From positions 930,001 through 994,000 of the forward strand of contig QEYB01000895.1 in the NCBI GenBank assembly GCA_017562135.1: a DNA stretch of 64,000 bases, given 5' to 3'. The notes under the pieces were generated by a model that saw only the letters and a program-made list of their open reading frames with translations, was not told the DNA's origin and made no database searches. Made by a program: the position numbers and the translations under genes. This DNA comes from Dipylidium caninum. Taxonomy: Eukaryota > Platyhelminthes > Cestoda > Cyclophyllidea > Dipylidiidae. Of the stretch, positions 52,016 through 64,000 are shown in pieces. Numbering within the stretch: the stretch's first letter is position 1; the number at the start of each line of letters is the position of its first letter.

Positions 52016-52937
52016 ATGGTAAATTTTATTTGTTCAGTTACTATTAGTCGTGAACGGTTGCGAGCTTTTCGTAAACAGGCTATAACTTCTCTCTGTCTTG
52101 CTTTCGCTGATTCTCGTGATGTTCATCGAATTTTTACCTTCTCCGGGTCAAACTAAATAATCGTTTTTTAAACATTCCATATGCAAAGGCACCATCATTA
52201 ATCGCTTTCTAATTTCTTCAGGCATCGCAACACGAAGACGAAATACTGTGTCAATTTCCACTGCATTACTTCAGTCGCTCTGGTGATGCAATCGGGTTAC
52301 AACAGTTTCTCGCGAAAACCAATTTTAGTCCCTTCGATTTTGATCCCTTAAATTACTGGACTCCCGCACACTGGGCTGCGTCAAATTAATCAAGTAATAC
52401 TTCTTATAACAAATTGTTTCGATAGTTTGATTGCCTTTTGATCTTGGCGCCATTCGGAGCCATTGATGTGGCCGCTCAGCTATCGCTCAAGACGCCACTG
52501 CATGTCGCCGCTGAAATGGGCTTCGAAGATTGTCTTTTCGTGTTGATAAAGAATGGAGCTCAAGTTAACATTCAAGACTCCAGCGGAGACACCCCTCTTC
52601 ACAAAGCCGCAAGGCACGGACATATTGGTTGCATGAAAATACTTCTTGAAGCCAGTGCTTGCACAGAGTACGTGTTTTTACTTGCTCTAAAGCCGTTCTA
52701 GTACTCGCAATTTTTATAAGCGCACCGCCTCCGAGATAGCAGCCATAAACGGCCATTTCAAATTCGCTTCGTTGCTGAACGAAGCAACTCGAATCTTGAA
52801 ACAGCAAAAGCCTCTTTCTTCGAATGATTCTATGGCATTCAGCGATGGTGCGTTTGCATGTAAGCGGTCAAGAGATAGTCTTGCTTCGGTGGGCGCTCTT
52901 GACGGAGACCTTTCTGATAAACGACTACGGTTTTCGG
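52016..52937 (+). CDS. ANKRD10: ANKRD10-like ankyrin-repeat protein, with one apparent frameshift
   Basis: Ankyrin-repeat protein resembling ANKRD10 in repeat order and in a following KR-rich segment; molecular role unknown. Exons: proposed start 52016-52018 (an ATG abutting the donor GTAAAT), 52222-52393, 52426-52667, 52702-52937. Two introns are 32 and 34 nt. Repeat landmarks: FPLHYFSRSGD, YWTPAHWAAS, KTPLHVAAEMGFEDCLFVLI, GDTPLHKAARHGHIGCMKIL and KRTASEIAAINGHF. The end carries CKRSRDS and DLSDKRLRFS, like the RKR..KKAR segment after the human repeats. Past HWAA the frame must shift by one base (52381-52393) to reach the tiny intron and join FDCLLIL. A GTAAGT donor at 52938 suggests at least one more exon, perhaps 59329-59489. 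The start exon is speculative. Confidence 0.7.
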
Positions 52938-54162
52938 GTAAGTGTTACTTTCAGTGTTTCGAAACCATGTGGGCCGTTATGAGTTAGAGCGCACAGATCA
53001 TCTCTATGTGCCGGCGTAACAGCGGTATGTTAACCCTCTAAACTGCGATAAAAATCATTTTGTGTCTGTGTAAATCAGTGTTTTAAACGGAAGCCACGGA
53101 AGCAATAGTAAACAAATAGACTATTTAATAGTTCCGATTATTGACAGATTCACTTCTTGTCCTATTTGTTTTGGGATATTTTGCACTTTTTAACTTCTTA
53201 TGAGACGTTCTATTGCTCGTTAATTTAATGATACCGGCTTGATTGTTTGACACTTTCAATAATCACTAATTTATGAGTGTCCTTTAGCAGTGATTCCTAA
53301 ACCACGCATTATCGGAGCTTCGAGATAAATATTACAGCTATTCTTACGTTTGCTTATGAACTCTGGTCTTACAATAGATGAGTGAGAAGATTGTTTAAAG
53401 TAGATTTAGAAATAGAATCGCCTCTCGAATTTTGACGTTCTCTATCGTTCCGTACCATAAAGGAATTTGTATTTTTGTGGCACTTACTATTTAGTAGTCT
53501 GTCTTTCTGATAATACTTCGTGATTTACTTTGCGGCAGATCGGTTTCTGCACAAACTTGCGACAAAGAAGCGCGATTGTTCGTCCTTTGGTATTTTTTGT
53601 TTCGTAAATCTAGCATAAACTTTAGTTTAAAGGGCTTCGGCAAATGCTGTTCTATTGGCTTTCATGTGGAATTATTAATAATAAATATTATATCAGATAG
53701 TTTGTCGTTAGGTCCGTCGATTAGTTGTTGAAAATGAACTCGTGCGCAGGCTCGGTATCTTTTCAACTGTTTTTGGCACTGATATTTGCTAGATAACAAA
53801 GGTTTAGGCAATATCTGTAGCCTGTAGCTTTAGTACTCGAGTAATTGCCTTGTAAGATGCTTCATCAACGAAGTCGGCTTTGGTTTTCGTGCTCGAGCCG
53901 CATTAACAGTTAAGTGATAATGAAGTATCAGATCTATAGGTCAACGTCAATATATATTGCCTATTTGAAATTACTTTCCTTCCGTGGCAACCTTTTACAA
54001 CACTATTTAGTGTAAATATGAATTGGTAACGAGGTCTTCGTACTCTTATTGTCTTATTTTTGTATTCTATCTTGATTGATTTGGATTCAATTTAGAGAAG
54101 ATAGTGCTTACAGACTCGGAGGTCTGTGCTTATTTTATTGTCACATTCTACCCCTAAATTGA

Positions 54163-54200
54163 ATTTTAAAATGTAGCTAGTATTTTAAAATGTAGCTAGT
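54163..54200. repeat. Two perfect tandem copies of a 19-nt unit
   Basis: ATTTTAAAATGTAGCTAGT occurs twice in succession without mismatch, in the T/G-rich region after the ankyrin exons. It looks like a recent small duplication. Confidence 0.85.
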
Positions 54201-57200
54201 ATTACAGTTCTCATATATATCGTTTCTTGGTGTACAACTAAGTTCTGGATAATGACATTTATTTTTATAATAAATCAGAATAGACTATTAAATACAGTTT
54301 GTAAAAATGATGTCCAGAAGGGAGAATAGATTTTCTAGCTTGATTTACTACCATAATTCAGATCTTCGGAAGCCCTTAAAGCTTCATTGTGGGCAGTTTA
54401 TTTTGTTTTCGACAGTTAAACATGACAGGCCGATAAACAGATTCTTCCAGTTTATTTGAGTGACGTTAGTAGGATAATTGTATGAAAAGGATCAATTCTA
54501 AGTTATGAAATTGCTCAGTGGTGTTTCCTCATTGACCGAGTCCTTTAATGCATTGTTGCGCAAGTTATCCAAAGTAAGTTAAATCGTTGTCTAGTCAGCC
54601 AGCGGTGCTGATAGTTGCCTACAGACGTTGTCATTTATCAAAGAAATCTTCATTTTGATAACTCGAGTCTATGACTACCGTTCCCAAGATAAAATGTGTC
54701 TTTATTTGGGAGGGAAAATAAAAAGGCTAGACTCGGTATTGAGACATTCAAATTAGAATTAATTATCTGCTTTTAATTTGACGTTATTCTCATGAGTGAG
54801 AAAAATTAAGAAACTTAGTTGTACACCCGGAAACCCAATTATTAGGATAATTTTAAGTAAACACAGCAGTAATCTGGTTTAAAATCCAAAAGTAGTTCGT
54901 CTTTCTACTGCAGTTATCAGAGATCCTGTGTTCTATAGGCTTATCTGTATTCCAAAAATGAAGCAGATACTTATGTCGAGAAATTTTCACTTTTTTCACC
55001 ACAACACAAACAGTAGGATGCGCGAGGACGTGCTTGAGTTTTGATTGGTTGGCAGATGGCGCAATGGATTTAACACGACGTAAGTCTTTCAAAATTCACT
55101 GAACGAAGAATAAGTGGGAATGCTTTTCCCTTGTGCTACTATTGGAATCGGCAGTCTTTACGAAGTTGTGGTTTGTATATTGACGATTCGATTCAGGCAA
55201 ATAGGTGATATCTGGCATAATTTTGCAACTCCTGAGGTGTTTCACCTTAATTAATCATTCACCTTTGAAGTTAGCTTTGTTGTTGCCGATATCGAATGTC
55301 AGAATTCCAATTTTGGTAAAAACCAGTCTGACGGCACACATTTCCGTGTTCTTCAGTGCTGTGGAATTGCGTCCCCTAGTTTTTTATGTGCATTTTAGTG
55401 CTCGCTATTCATAAGATTGTGGTTAAGATGTGGCCAGCGTCGAAAACGTTGGATTGTTATGAGATTCACCAGTATCCACTCTTGCATTAATACACAGAGG
55501 ATAAAATCGAACCTACTCAAAAATGCACGTCCCTCTCAATAGTTGTCTAGTCGAAGAGGAAATTACGAATAGCGTTGAGGACATTTTCAAGGTGCTGAAC
55601 TTCATTCGGTAGTCGGTCGCTATTATACTAGAATGCTGATGATGTTTTGTGTTTTTGACGTGTTCCCCTAAAATGGTTTCTCTCCGAATCGATGCCGATA
55701 GTGGCAACCACGCTGTTGGGCTCGTAACCCATTTCAACTTTCATGCTTAGATGTTTGATGCTTACGGTTATCTAAAATTTGATGCAATCTCTCTTACCTG
55801 ACGATTTCGGTTACCGGAATTTGTCTACTGTCACTCACAACGCAAAAGTTTTTTGCGCATATGAGATTAGTATAATTGGGATTTGTAGTTCCACATAGTT
55901 GATACATGCCAATGTAATTAAATGTACCACTTGCACACTATGGAATGTTCATCCCCTTAGTTACGATGGCCTTGTCTTGATTAGCTGTTATTCTGTTGCG
56001 TCATCTGCTACCCATGAACCAACATTCGAAAGATTCACGGTCATATAATATTTAGAAAATATGATCATACGCATCAAAAGTCTTAATTATTAGGATTTAG
56101 ATTAATAATATTAGAATACAAGGGTACCGATTGTTACGCACGGCTCTAATGTTTATTTTGGTATGCTTGTTCCCCTTTCTATATGCTTTTAACGACCGTT
56201 GGTATAATCATTCCTGGATGAGATATGTAACAAATGCATCGTTCAGTTAATAATGTGAACTTTAACATAGGGTAATTTGAAAGTTTTTGGATCCCGAAGT
56301 CTTGTACACAAAAACCCGAATTGGGATTCATTTCGAATTTATAATGTCTCTACACACTTTCTACATTACTTTGCAATTTATTTACACGATTTATCGTCAA
56401 AAGGCTTTATTAAATCGGGAATAAATAGGTAGTTTTCTAACCTAACATACGTGTTGCAACACATTGGCCACTAGACGGACGTAAATATTACTAAGTGATT
56501 CGGCACCTGATCGAGTCTCTGATCGTGACAAGCATATATGTAGCTTGTATCGATGCGTACTACCCACTGTTGCTATTTCCAACATCTACCCTGAGCTGTG
56601 AAGATGGATACGTGGAAACAATACCGTCGAAGATGCCTAGTTGTCCCTAGGTTATAGTCGCTGAACTCTTTATTCTCGTCATTTTGCTCAACTGTGAATA
56701 ACGACAAATTGCTATTTCGTAATTTATTTCGCTTACTTAATGTACACGGTTGCGCATACGAAATTCTTGGAAATAAATTGATAGGTAACTTCTGATCATT
56801 CTGTGTTCATTTTCTATTAGTCACCCGAGTCAGAATCTACAATACTTCAGTCTTATTTTGCATTCGCCCTTCGTTATTCGAAAAAAAAAACTATTTTTTA
56901 CAAGCGAAAGTCCACTTGGGTTTCAGATGCCGTTAGTAGATAACTCCGGGGTTTCGTACTCGGTCACAATCGTCCCTTATGCGCATATTATGATTATCCT
57001 TGCGGATTTGTTGAAGCTTCAGTATTTCTAAAATAACAGGCAGCAGTAGACACGTAGATTGTCTGGGCTCAAGCCTACTAATATTTTAATTCACAATCCT
57101 CAGTAGTGGCAACCGTTAAGGCGTCGGTCGATGGTTGGTTTAGCGTTAGACACTTTTGTAAGTCATTTACGACGGTATGCACCAGAGTCCACGGAGTTAA

Positions 57201-57937
57201 TTACTTGTTGTTTGCGATTTTTGAGTTTGAACGATGCATTTGTTTTGTATCTTCTCTCCAAATGTGTACATAGTCGGTAGCGTCTCGCTAAATAATCTCA
57301 TTCAGTTTACACTTAACTAAAAGGGGGGATGTGAAATCAGTGTATTTCAAGCAGTCATTCGACGAAGATGTTGGAAACTCCATCATTTGTGTCTTGCCAA
57401 TATCGCTGGCCAATCACGGGTGCACGGCAGGCATCAGTGACACCGCATCTTTTTCCTCATTTTGTGTCTTCGGAAAGCAAACAACACCAGGCAATTCCAA
57501 AAGAGATGCCTCGGCTGCTGCTGATGATCCATTTTACCTGTGCGACTGCAAAACGAGAGCTGAGTTTGCATCAACTTCCATCACAACCACCTACCGTATC
57601 TCGTACAAGCCCCGCCAACTACACCTTATTGATTGATTGAAAAGGTTGGCTCAAGGATGCTTTCAGGGAGTCAGTACGGCGCTATCTGGCGCTGGTAAGA
57701 AAGCTGGTAGTAAACATCCACGAAAAATTGTCAGAATCAATTTTTCAACGAAGCACGCACAACCACAATTAGTTCAGCTGTTCCGTTCATTTTCAAGCCC
57801 ATTCATCTTCGTGCTGGTGCCTCTATTCTCCGCCCCCTCCTCCCACACCTCCCCTCCCCCCGACTTTCCTTTCCATTTCCCTCTGCTGTGTTTTATTGAC
57901 TCTATTAGATGTCCTTTCGAAGACCCGCATCCTTAGA

Positions 57938-58144
57938 TCAACAAGAATTGGAAGGCAAACTTATTAGGCAAGGAACTGTTCTTAAAAAGAAGTAACTAGG
58001 CAGTCTATTGCCATTGACTCCACCTGTGATTGGTTCTCCATTTGCGTAAGGTTGCGTTTCTCTCATAGAAGCCTCTCGAGTGGTCTGGAATTTGTAAGTA
58101 GAGCGAGTCTTCGCCATACCGTATTTTGATGAGTTTAAGTCCAT
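57938..58144 (-). CDS. Possible first exon of unknown minus-strand gene (low confidence)
   Basis: From ATG 58144 the minus strand reads open for about 68 residues: MDLNSSKYGMAKTRSTYK, then TTREASMRETQPYANGEPIT. The composition is protein-like and differs from surrounding DNA, but no donor is convincing (a GTGGAG follows ITG) and no partner exon was found. It could be chance or a relic. Confidence 0.18.
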   Translation of the reverse strand: MDLNSSKYGMAKTRSTYKFQTTREASMRETQPYANGEPITGGVNGNRLPSYFFLRTVPCLISLPSNSC

Positions 58145-59328
58145 TTCACAGAAGCTCCTCATATGTGGAATCGAGTTTTACAACGGAATTAATAGCCGAT
58201 TTTAAGGTAGTACCACTCACTTGTGTCAGTTTTTTTTAGCCAACAAATCTTCTTTTCTGCGTATATTGTTCATACAGCTTATTTTTCGGAAAATCGGCCT
58301 TCTGAATTGTGTATTAACTCATGCATGTGCAAGAATGAAAGCAGATACGCGTTCGGTGTCCTGTGTTTGCCGGTAGTCACACGCGAGTTCAAGGCAGAGT
58401 TTTCGAGTTTCTATTCCTAAATGAAGTGGTCTGAATTTAGCTCTCGGATACGGTTATAGTGTGGGAAAGGCAATAAAAGCGGTCTATCTAAGTAGTATAC
58501 TTCAGTTCAAAATCAGATCTTGAGATTCTCTTTCAACAAATTCCTAAATTATTGAGTCTTGGTGGCGTGCCACAATTTGATCCTTCCACTCCCATCTCCT
58601 GCTTCCCTTAATCTCTGCCCTAACTTCGCTTCTCTAGTCGGCGTTTATGAATGTGACGCAGTGGGTTTGCGTTTGGAAACACTATGCCATCAGTATTTCT
58701 CGTTTTCAGTTGCCAAAACTAGCATCCTTGGCACACTCGTAAGAAACCGGACATATTACCATTGACACCGGAAATAAGCTGCTCCAACATATTTGTGACG
58801 GGAATGGCTTACCATCGACTGATTGTCTCATTTGGGTTGTTATGGCGTTGATTTAAGTGGTTGCGGACTTACTCTCCAACTCCTAAATCTTTGCTTTTTC
58901 ATTCGTCGTTTACGTGACCAGCCACATTCTGGATACGTTGATGAGGATATTTCTACACAATGTATGTGGTGGCTTCAATGAGAATGGGATGTCTGTCCTT
59001 AAGTTATTGAAAACTTAGTAATGATATCCCTCGCTACAAATATTTTACAATGCTTCGTTTTGCTTCTTGAAAACGAGCTGATTTCTGATGGCATAGGGTT
59101 TTTCCTGGTCAGCATAGATCCCTTAAGTTTCTCTAATTCTTAAGCGGGTGTATCCCCTATTTTTCTCTTTTCTATTTTCCCCTATTATCCCTCAACAAAC
59201 CACTGGCACCAGACACGTTCCTCACAAACTTCTGTCATCTCCGTGTGTCTGGGTGATGTCTGTTACACTTGTCATTCTTGATAAAAGTCTTGTATCCTAC
59301 TGTGTTTCTCTCCTTCACCCGCACACAG

Positions 59329-59489
59329 ACCCCGTTTGCCAGATTGCCGCCGACATGTTGGGACAGAGTGGACAGAAACTGTGGCAGAACAATGTCCAGT
59401 CGAGCATCTTCGAACACGCCGCCCAGCTGCGCATGACCGATGCCTACGAAGAGTTGTATAACTCGCGGTACACCAATTCGACGAATTAG
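59329..59489 (+). CDS. Terminal coding exon, possibly the last exon of the ankyrin gene
   Basis: After a strong acceptor (CTCCTTCACCCGCACACAG) the frame is open for 53 codons to TAG: VCQIAADMLGQSGQKLWQ, then SSIFEHAAQLRMTDAYEELY and a short polar tail. Codon use is GC-rich compared with its AT-rich flanks, as expected of coding DNA. The entry phase needs one base from the preceding exon. The donor at 52938 leaves exactly one G, so G plus AC makes an Asp codon. I do not recognise the sequence and human ANKRD10 shows no obvious equivalent, so the link rests on phase, strand and lack of alternatives. Confidence 0.45.
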
Positions 59490-62400
59490 TTCTCCCGTTT
59501 ATGCCTACACCTCCGATGAATTGCGCCCTTATGTGCTCCCCGTCACCTACCTTCAGATTTATGCTACCAGATCTGCTAAAATTGCTACGGTCGCTGCACC
59601 ACATTGTACAGTCGTTTGGGCGTTGGCTACAACCTTTCTCTTGACTTAACTTATACTGACACATCTATTGCCATTTTATCAAAATTTTTTCCCATGAAGT
59701 GTTTCAGTTTTCTTTTTGAAGGTCAATTCACTTAATACAGCAATGAATGCCACCACGTTTCCTTTCCTAAAGGAGCATTTTTGCGTTGGCCTACCGAACT
59801 CGGAGGCGGTGAGCCTCGAGCGAGACAGGACTTGTTTGTGCAGAGCTTGTGTGGGTGAAGCGTCCGCACGCCCTCACTCCTGCAGGGCCAATCAGACGAT
59901 CGGCGTGTCGCGGCGTCGCCAAGGCCCGCGGTGACTCATCGGACTTTGGTTGGTAGTCTGAGCGTGCACACTTCGGAGCCATTCCAAAGCTGCGTGCGCG
60001 TCCTTGCTCTGGGCTACGGAGTCGGTTAGTTGTGGGTACCCCACCGTTTCGCGGCCTACTGGGTTGTAGTGGGTTATTTACACCGACTAGCAGTGGGAGC
60101 CGCGTATCTTCATGGGAAAAACCGAAAAAATGAAGGCTTTGGTGTATGACAACGACTTCTGAAAGTAGTGGCGCAATTTCGAGACGGATGAATGAGGACC
60201 ATATAACCTGCTTAATTAACGCGAATTTACTGCGCCAACTCTAAAGGCGCCTTTTTCGGTATTCAACGCTTCTGACTAACGGAAACCATTGAGTAAACTA
60301 AATGGGGAAGGAGGATTTTGTTAGCATAAATACCTGTGCAAAGTACTTATGACTGCCGGGGGTGAGTTTATAAACAGTAGATCGGAAAGCCCGATTATTC
60401 ATGCCCCGATTTAGTTAGCCCTTTGAATTGATGCAACCATTCGGAGTGGATTCCTTTGGGTTAGCTCATCTGTATAATGCGTGTGGCTTGACGTCGACAT
60501 TTGCTCCTACTTCCAGACTATTTTTTTTCTTGATATGCGGTTCCATTGGTGTGATATACAAATGGCGGTGAGGAGCCCTCCTTCTTAAACGCTACATCAG
60601 AAATAAAATGATTCTTTTGGGCAGAAGAACACTTTTAAGCCTGGTCGACTGGGCACTTTGACAAAATTGGATAGGTGAAAAATTCCTGCGTAAATATTAT
60701 CAGCGCATCTGTAGCTTTTTGCCAGATATGTAACGTACATTTACTCGAATCCCACTTGTAAGCAAGTTAATAATGAAGGTTTTGAGAGGAAACTCAGAAA
60801 ATGCATGCACTCAGCTGCCTCACTTTCTATCGGCGCACGATTCCTCTGCTGCTTTCTTGAGCCACTAGGCGCTGCCTCTAATCAAAGTTCAAATAGGTTA
60901 ATTTTGTGCAATCAAGTTTCTCCGCCAATCCAATGTGTGCCTGCTAATGGTTCTCGGAAGACAAAAGAAAGTGAGATTTTTATCGGAGAACGAAAAAATA
61001 ATGACATGGACTATGCACAGTGATGAAGTCGCCTCTTTGAGATATTCACAGACTAAAACCGGTGAAAAACACGCGTTGTCACCACCTTTACTACAAGCCA
61101 GAGAATCGAGGAAGTAGCAATGACCTCGGAGAATGTGGCGACGAGGAGGACACGTCAACCAAAATTATTTTGACACGATGACGGAGGAAAAAGCGCCCAA
61201 TACGAAATAAATATCACCTTTTACGAGACAAGTGGCCAAATAATATGCATGTTATCATAATGGCCGCGAATGATGCAACCCTCGACAAAGCAAGGCGACT
61301 CACAATCCTCCAGCCGAATGCACACGCATTCACAGAATCGCCAATTCCTACTGGTTCTCGGCGGCCTCGACTGCCAATGCGGGGCCAGGCCAGGCCAGGC
61401 CAGGCCGGTATTCTTCACTCTGGCAATGTGAGACTTCACAGTAGGTAGAGAGATTGAAACAGCTCCTGGCAGCATCCTTCTTTCCTCACTCACTTTCCTC
61501 TCCGAGCATTGTGCCTCACCTGCAATGGGACGAGAGTGCCATGGCCAAACAGTCTGCCACCCAAACCACACGAAGCCTTACCGCAACCAGCCACACTTTG
61601 CTTCCGAATGCTCCTCTCCTCCGCCACTCCAAACCTTGCCCATGTACTCAGTGTTCTCTCCTAGCATATGCGCTATACACTTCCCTTCGTTATGACCACG
61701 TCGACTGCACCACCACTATCTCTCTCCAATGTCTTTATCAATCAGGGCATGGTGACATTTCTTGCCTACTCGAGGCCACAATTCATTTGTTGGATGTACT
61801 TGCAGCAGCGGCTCCTCAAGCCATCGCCTCTTCTCGCCTTGTAAAGCTCTACTTCCCCTCCTTAAAATATGCCCATCGCAGGACTGATGGTTATGCATCA
61901 AGAGCTGCACACACATCTACTCCAGACTACCTCCGAAGGCTCTGAGGCCTCGTCTGACCATCGGCGGTGGCCTCCACGGAACCCTAATCATCGGTATCCC
62001 CTCCCAATCCTTCCTTGTGACTGTAACTTTCCTCTTCATACAGTTTATCATAAGTGTCATCGGCCACCACATTTCTGCCAATCACAGACACCACTGCTGA
62101 ATGGCAGACATTGCAGATTCTTGTGGTCGTCTCATGCCGAGTACTGAATGATGTCCTGGGCTGGCGGTGTCACGATCCTGGCCGTGTTTTTACGAAGCTG
62201 ATTCCTCGCCGCTCACAGTACTCTCTGTTCCTGCCTCACATGGGCACGAGGGTCTTTGTACTCTCCGTTAGGTGGATCTCTATCCGTGCTGTCAATGTGA
62301 CGGCGTAATAAATAGCACTCAGCCTCATCGTACTTTGTCGTTGCACTTGAGTCCTTACACCGCTGAACTGTAGGGACTTTGTGAAGATAATATATCGCAT

Positions 62401-64000
62401 ACCAAGTACTTCAAAGGAGTCAACCGACCGTTTCCGCTTATTTCCAGTATAGAAGTTGCACTTAACAAGGCACCCAGAGTCATGGTCTCCACGGAGAAAA
62501 TAATGCCGTTTCATACGATGCCAGCATTTATAGACAGCCCAAATGCCAATTGTTCAACTCGAATACCTTAGTGACTCGGAACTATCGCCACCAAAGTTAG
62601 CATTCTACTTCCAATACGCATTTCAGTAGCTTGTACAAGAACACTTCGCAAAGATGTTTGCTAACATGATTTCCCGACTTACCTGAAATAGGCGCAAAAT
62701 ATTAAAAGCCGGAATTTGACGACTCATAGCATGGGTTCCGCCCGATATTTCTATCGCAGAAACGCCTTCCCGAAAGAGCATTCGCGTCCAGAGAATAGGC
62801 GGATTTTGTAACGTTATCTTTTCCCTCTGCCGTAATTTTTCTGTAAATTTATATGCAACAAAATGGTTTTTTCAATCGGGGCTAAAAATTAAGAAGGGTG
62901 ATGTGATGTTGGAAAGCCATTTTGCGCGTGAGACTTTATGTTAGTGTTTAGGCATTAACGGCCATCACTCTCTCGTAAAAATCTACAAGTAGTCTCAGGC
63001 CCGCGTTAAAGATTTGTGTTGTTTACTTAAATTTACGTGAGCGCTGGTCTTAAAGGCATCAATTTTTGCGAATTCCTTAACTCTGTGCCTTCTTTCTATG
63101 CACATCCAATGCGAATGTGCTTTGTTTATTCCTGTACTTTACCACTGCAGATGCCCATCCCATTCGCTGTCAACGAGAATTTAGGGCAGCCTCGATGGGT
63201 TAGATAAACATAGAGTTAGTTCCAAGTAAGTGATCACTCCACGCAGTAACTTCTGCCACTTGGTGTCCGGTCTACGGGAAAATCTGCGTCAAATGGGCAA
63301 TGTACCTAGAAAGCTCACTTGTTGGTAGCGTCAATGGAACGAGAATGTGGATCAACAAGTCGTCAATTTAAAATCGGCGGGGAAGTCTACGGAATCGGTG
63401 GAAGTATGCGGATGTCACACGTAAACTCTTTGAGTTCTTCGCCGAAGTTGCCATTACCGGCTTCTCTCATCTCTTTCTGCGGTAGTTCATGCTATAGGCG
63501 GAATAATGGCTTGATGTTGGCGGTCTGAGTTTGAGGCTGTGAAAGGGCCAGAAGACCAGGTACCAAGCAGGCACTGGCCGGGTATGAACTCATGTCAAAC
63601 GGGGCGTTTAAGGTGTGGTGCAAATAGGTCCACGTCCGATGTCAATTAACACGTAATTTTCAGGTGGTTTTTCCATCATGAGTTCAATCGCGAAACACCC
63701 GCGTGTTAAATGTTACCGTTTTTGACTTTGCTTAATCCGATACAAAAGTGTGCACAAAGCCGGCGCCTTAGCCGTGGCCTCTCGAGGACGTGATGCCCCG
63801 TTCGTCGACATCACGCGTGTCTGATCCGCTCGACCTCGATGGTGCCACGTCATAAATGTTACTCTGCAGTCGCTAAGACCATCGATGTAAACCCACAAAA
63901 GCCAGACAAAAGCGTCCATGCTCGCGTTTCTTTTACAATCTGCGAGGTTACCAAATGTTTTCACTTTATTACCAAGACCGTTTCACACTGGAAAATATTG
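59490..64000. other. Right-end region without recognisable genes
   Basis: About 4.5 kb. GC rises near 59.8-60.1 kb and 61.2-62.3 kb. In the second patch, overlapping open frames on both strands (for example 61454-61945 plus and 61221-61571 minus) have coding-like length but low-complexity Ser/Thr/His-rich products. This may be a decayed mobile element or unresolved exon. Beyond 62.4 kb nothing is supported. Confidence 0.4.
61383..61404. repeat. Tandem GGCCA pentanucleotide repeat
   Basis: Just over four consecutive copies of GGCCA in the GC-richer patch near the right end. It is a short minisatellite-like tract with no gene assigned. Confidence 0.85.

Larger units (their letters stand above)
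52938..59328. other. Long intron or intergenic region after the ankyrin exons
   Basis: About 6.4 kb, T/G-rich on the plus strand, without a confident gene. If the exon at 59329 belongs to the ankyrin gene this is its last intron, which would contrast sharply with the 32-34 nt introns before it. Weak minus-strand fragments at 54853-55092, 55513-55737 and 57938-58144 read partly protein-like but match nothing I recognise. A 19-nt tandem duplication lies at 54163-54200. Confidence 0.45.

Noticed and set aside
57331..57936. Two overlapping plus-strand open frames of about 90-100 residues
   Set aside because: Several frames are open at once and the products are low-complexity Ser/Pro-rich. No family is recognised.
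61454..62308. Series of Ser/Thr/His-rich open frames
   Set aside because: Open on both strands with no motif of reverse transcriptase, transposase or known protein. Reported only as an unclassified GC-richer patch.

Overview
The window is animal nuclear DNA, most likely from a parasitic flatworm (cestode or trematode). Three things point there. Eight introns of only 29-35 nt interrupt conserved genes, a size class typical of platyhelminths. The gene set is ordinary metazoan housekeeping plus one developmental T-box gene. One gene starts 2 nt after a strong splice acceptor, as spliced-leader trans-splicing would require. No prokaryotic, viral, CRISPR, tRNA or rRNA feature was seen.

Layout. 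(a) 1-24 kb is relatively GC-rich, with CA/GT microsatellites, G/C homopolymers and large introns. It holds a Tbx2/Tbx3-type transcription factor (seven phase-consistent exons, 485-13266, about 700 aa) followed by about 10 kb without a convincing gene. (b) 25-31 kb is compact: GET3/ASNA1 (+) converges on IWS1 (-), and IWS1 lies back-to-back with a PGRMC-type cytochrome b5-like gene (+). (c) At 36.5-38.8 kb two complete RhoA paralogues sit head-to-head, about 90% identical in protein but with different intron sets. (d) At 47.4-51 kb on the minus strand lie SDHAF1, TAMM41 (its start overlaps the end of SDHAF1 by 19 nt) and CWC15. (e) From 52 kb, an ANKRD10-like ankyrin gene runs on the plus strand and may continue to a terminal exon at 59.3 kb. 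The rest, to 64 kb, shows no recognisable gene.

Functional themes: SDHAF1 and TAMM41 are both mitochondrial (succinate dehydrogenase assembly; CDP-diacylglycerol for cardiolipin) and may share one pre-mRNA. IWS1 and CWC15 act in transcription elongation and splicing. GET3 delivers tail-anchored proteins to the ER, where PGRMC proteins reside. No wider pathway cluster is apparent.

Two observations stand out. First, four conserved genes (GET3, TAMM41, CWC15, ANKRD10-like) each carry one apparent single-base frameshift, mostly in short A/T runs, which looks more like base-level assembly error than four pseudogenes. Second, the strand composition (A/C-rich versus T/G-rich) flips at the divergent gene pairs near 37 and 51 kb and flips back between convergent genes, extending kilobases past the genes. 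All exon borders are read by eye from splice consensus, reading phase and remembered family conservation; no alignment was run.
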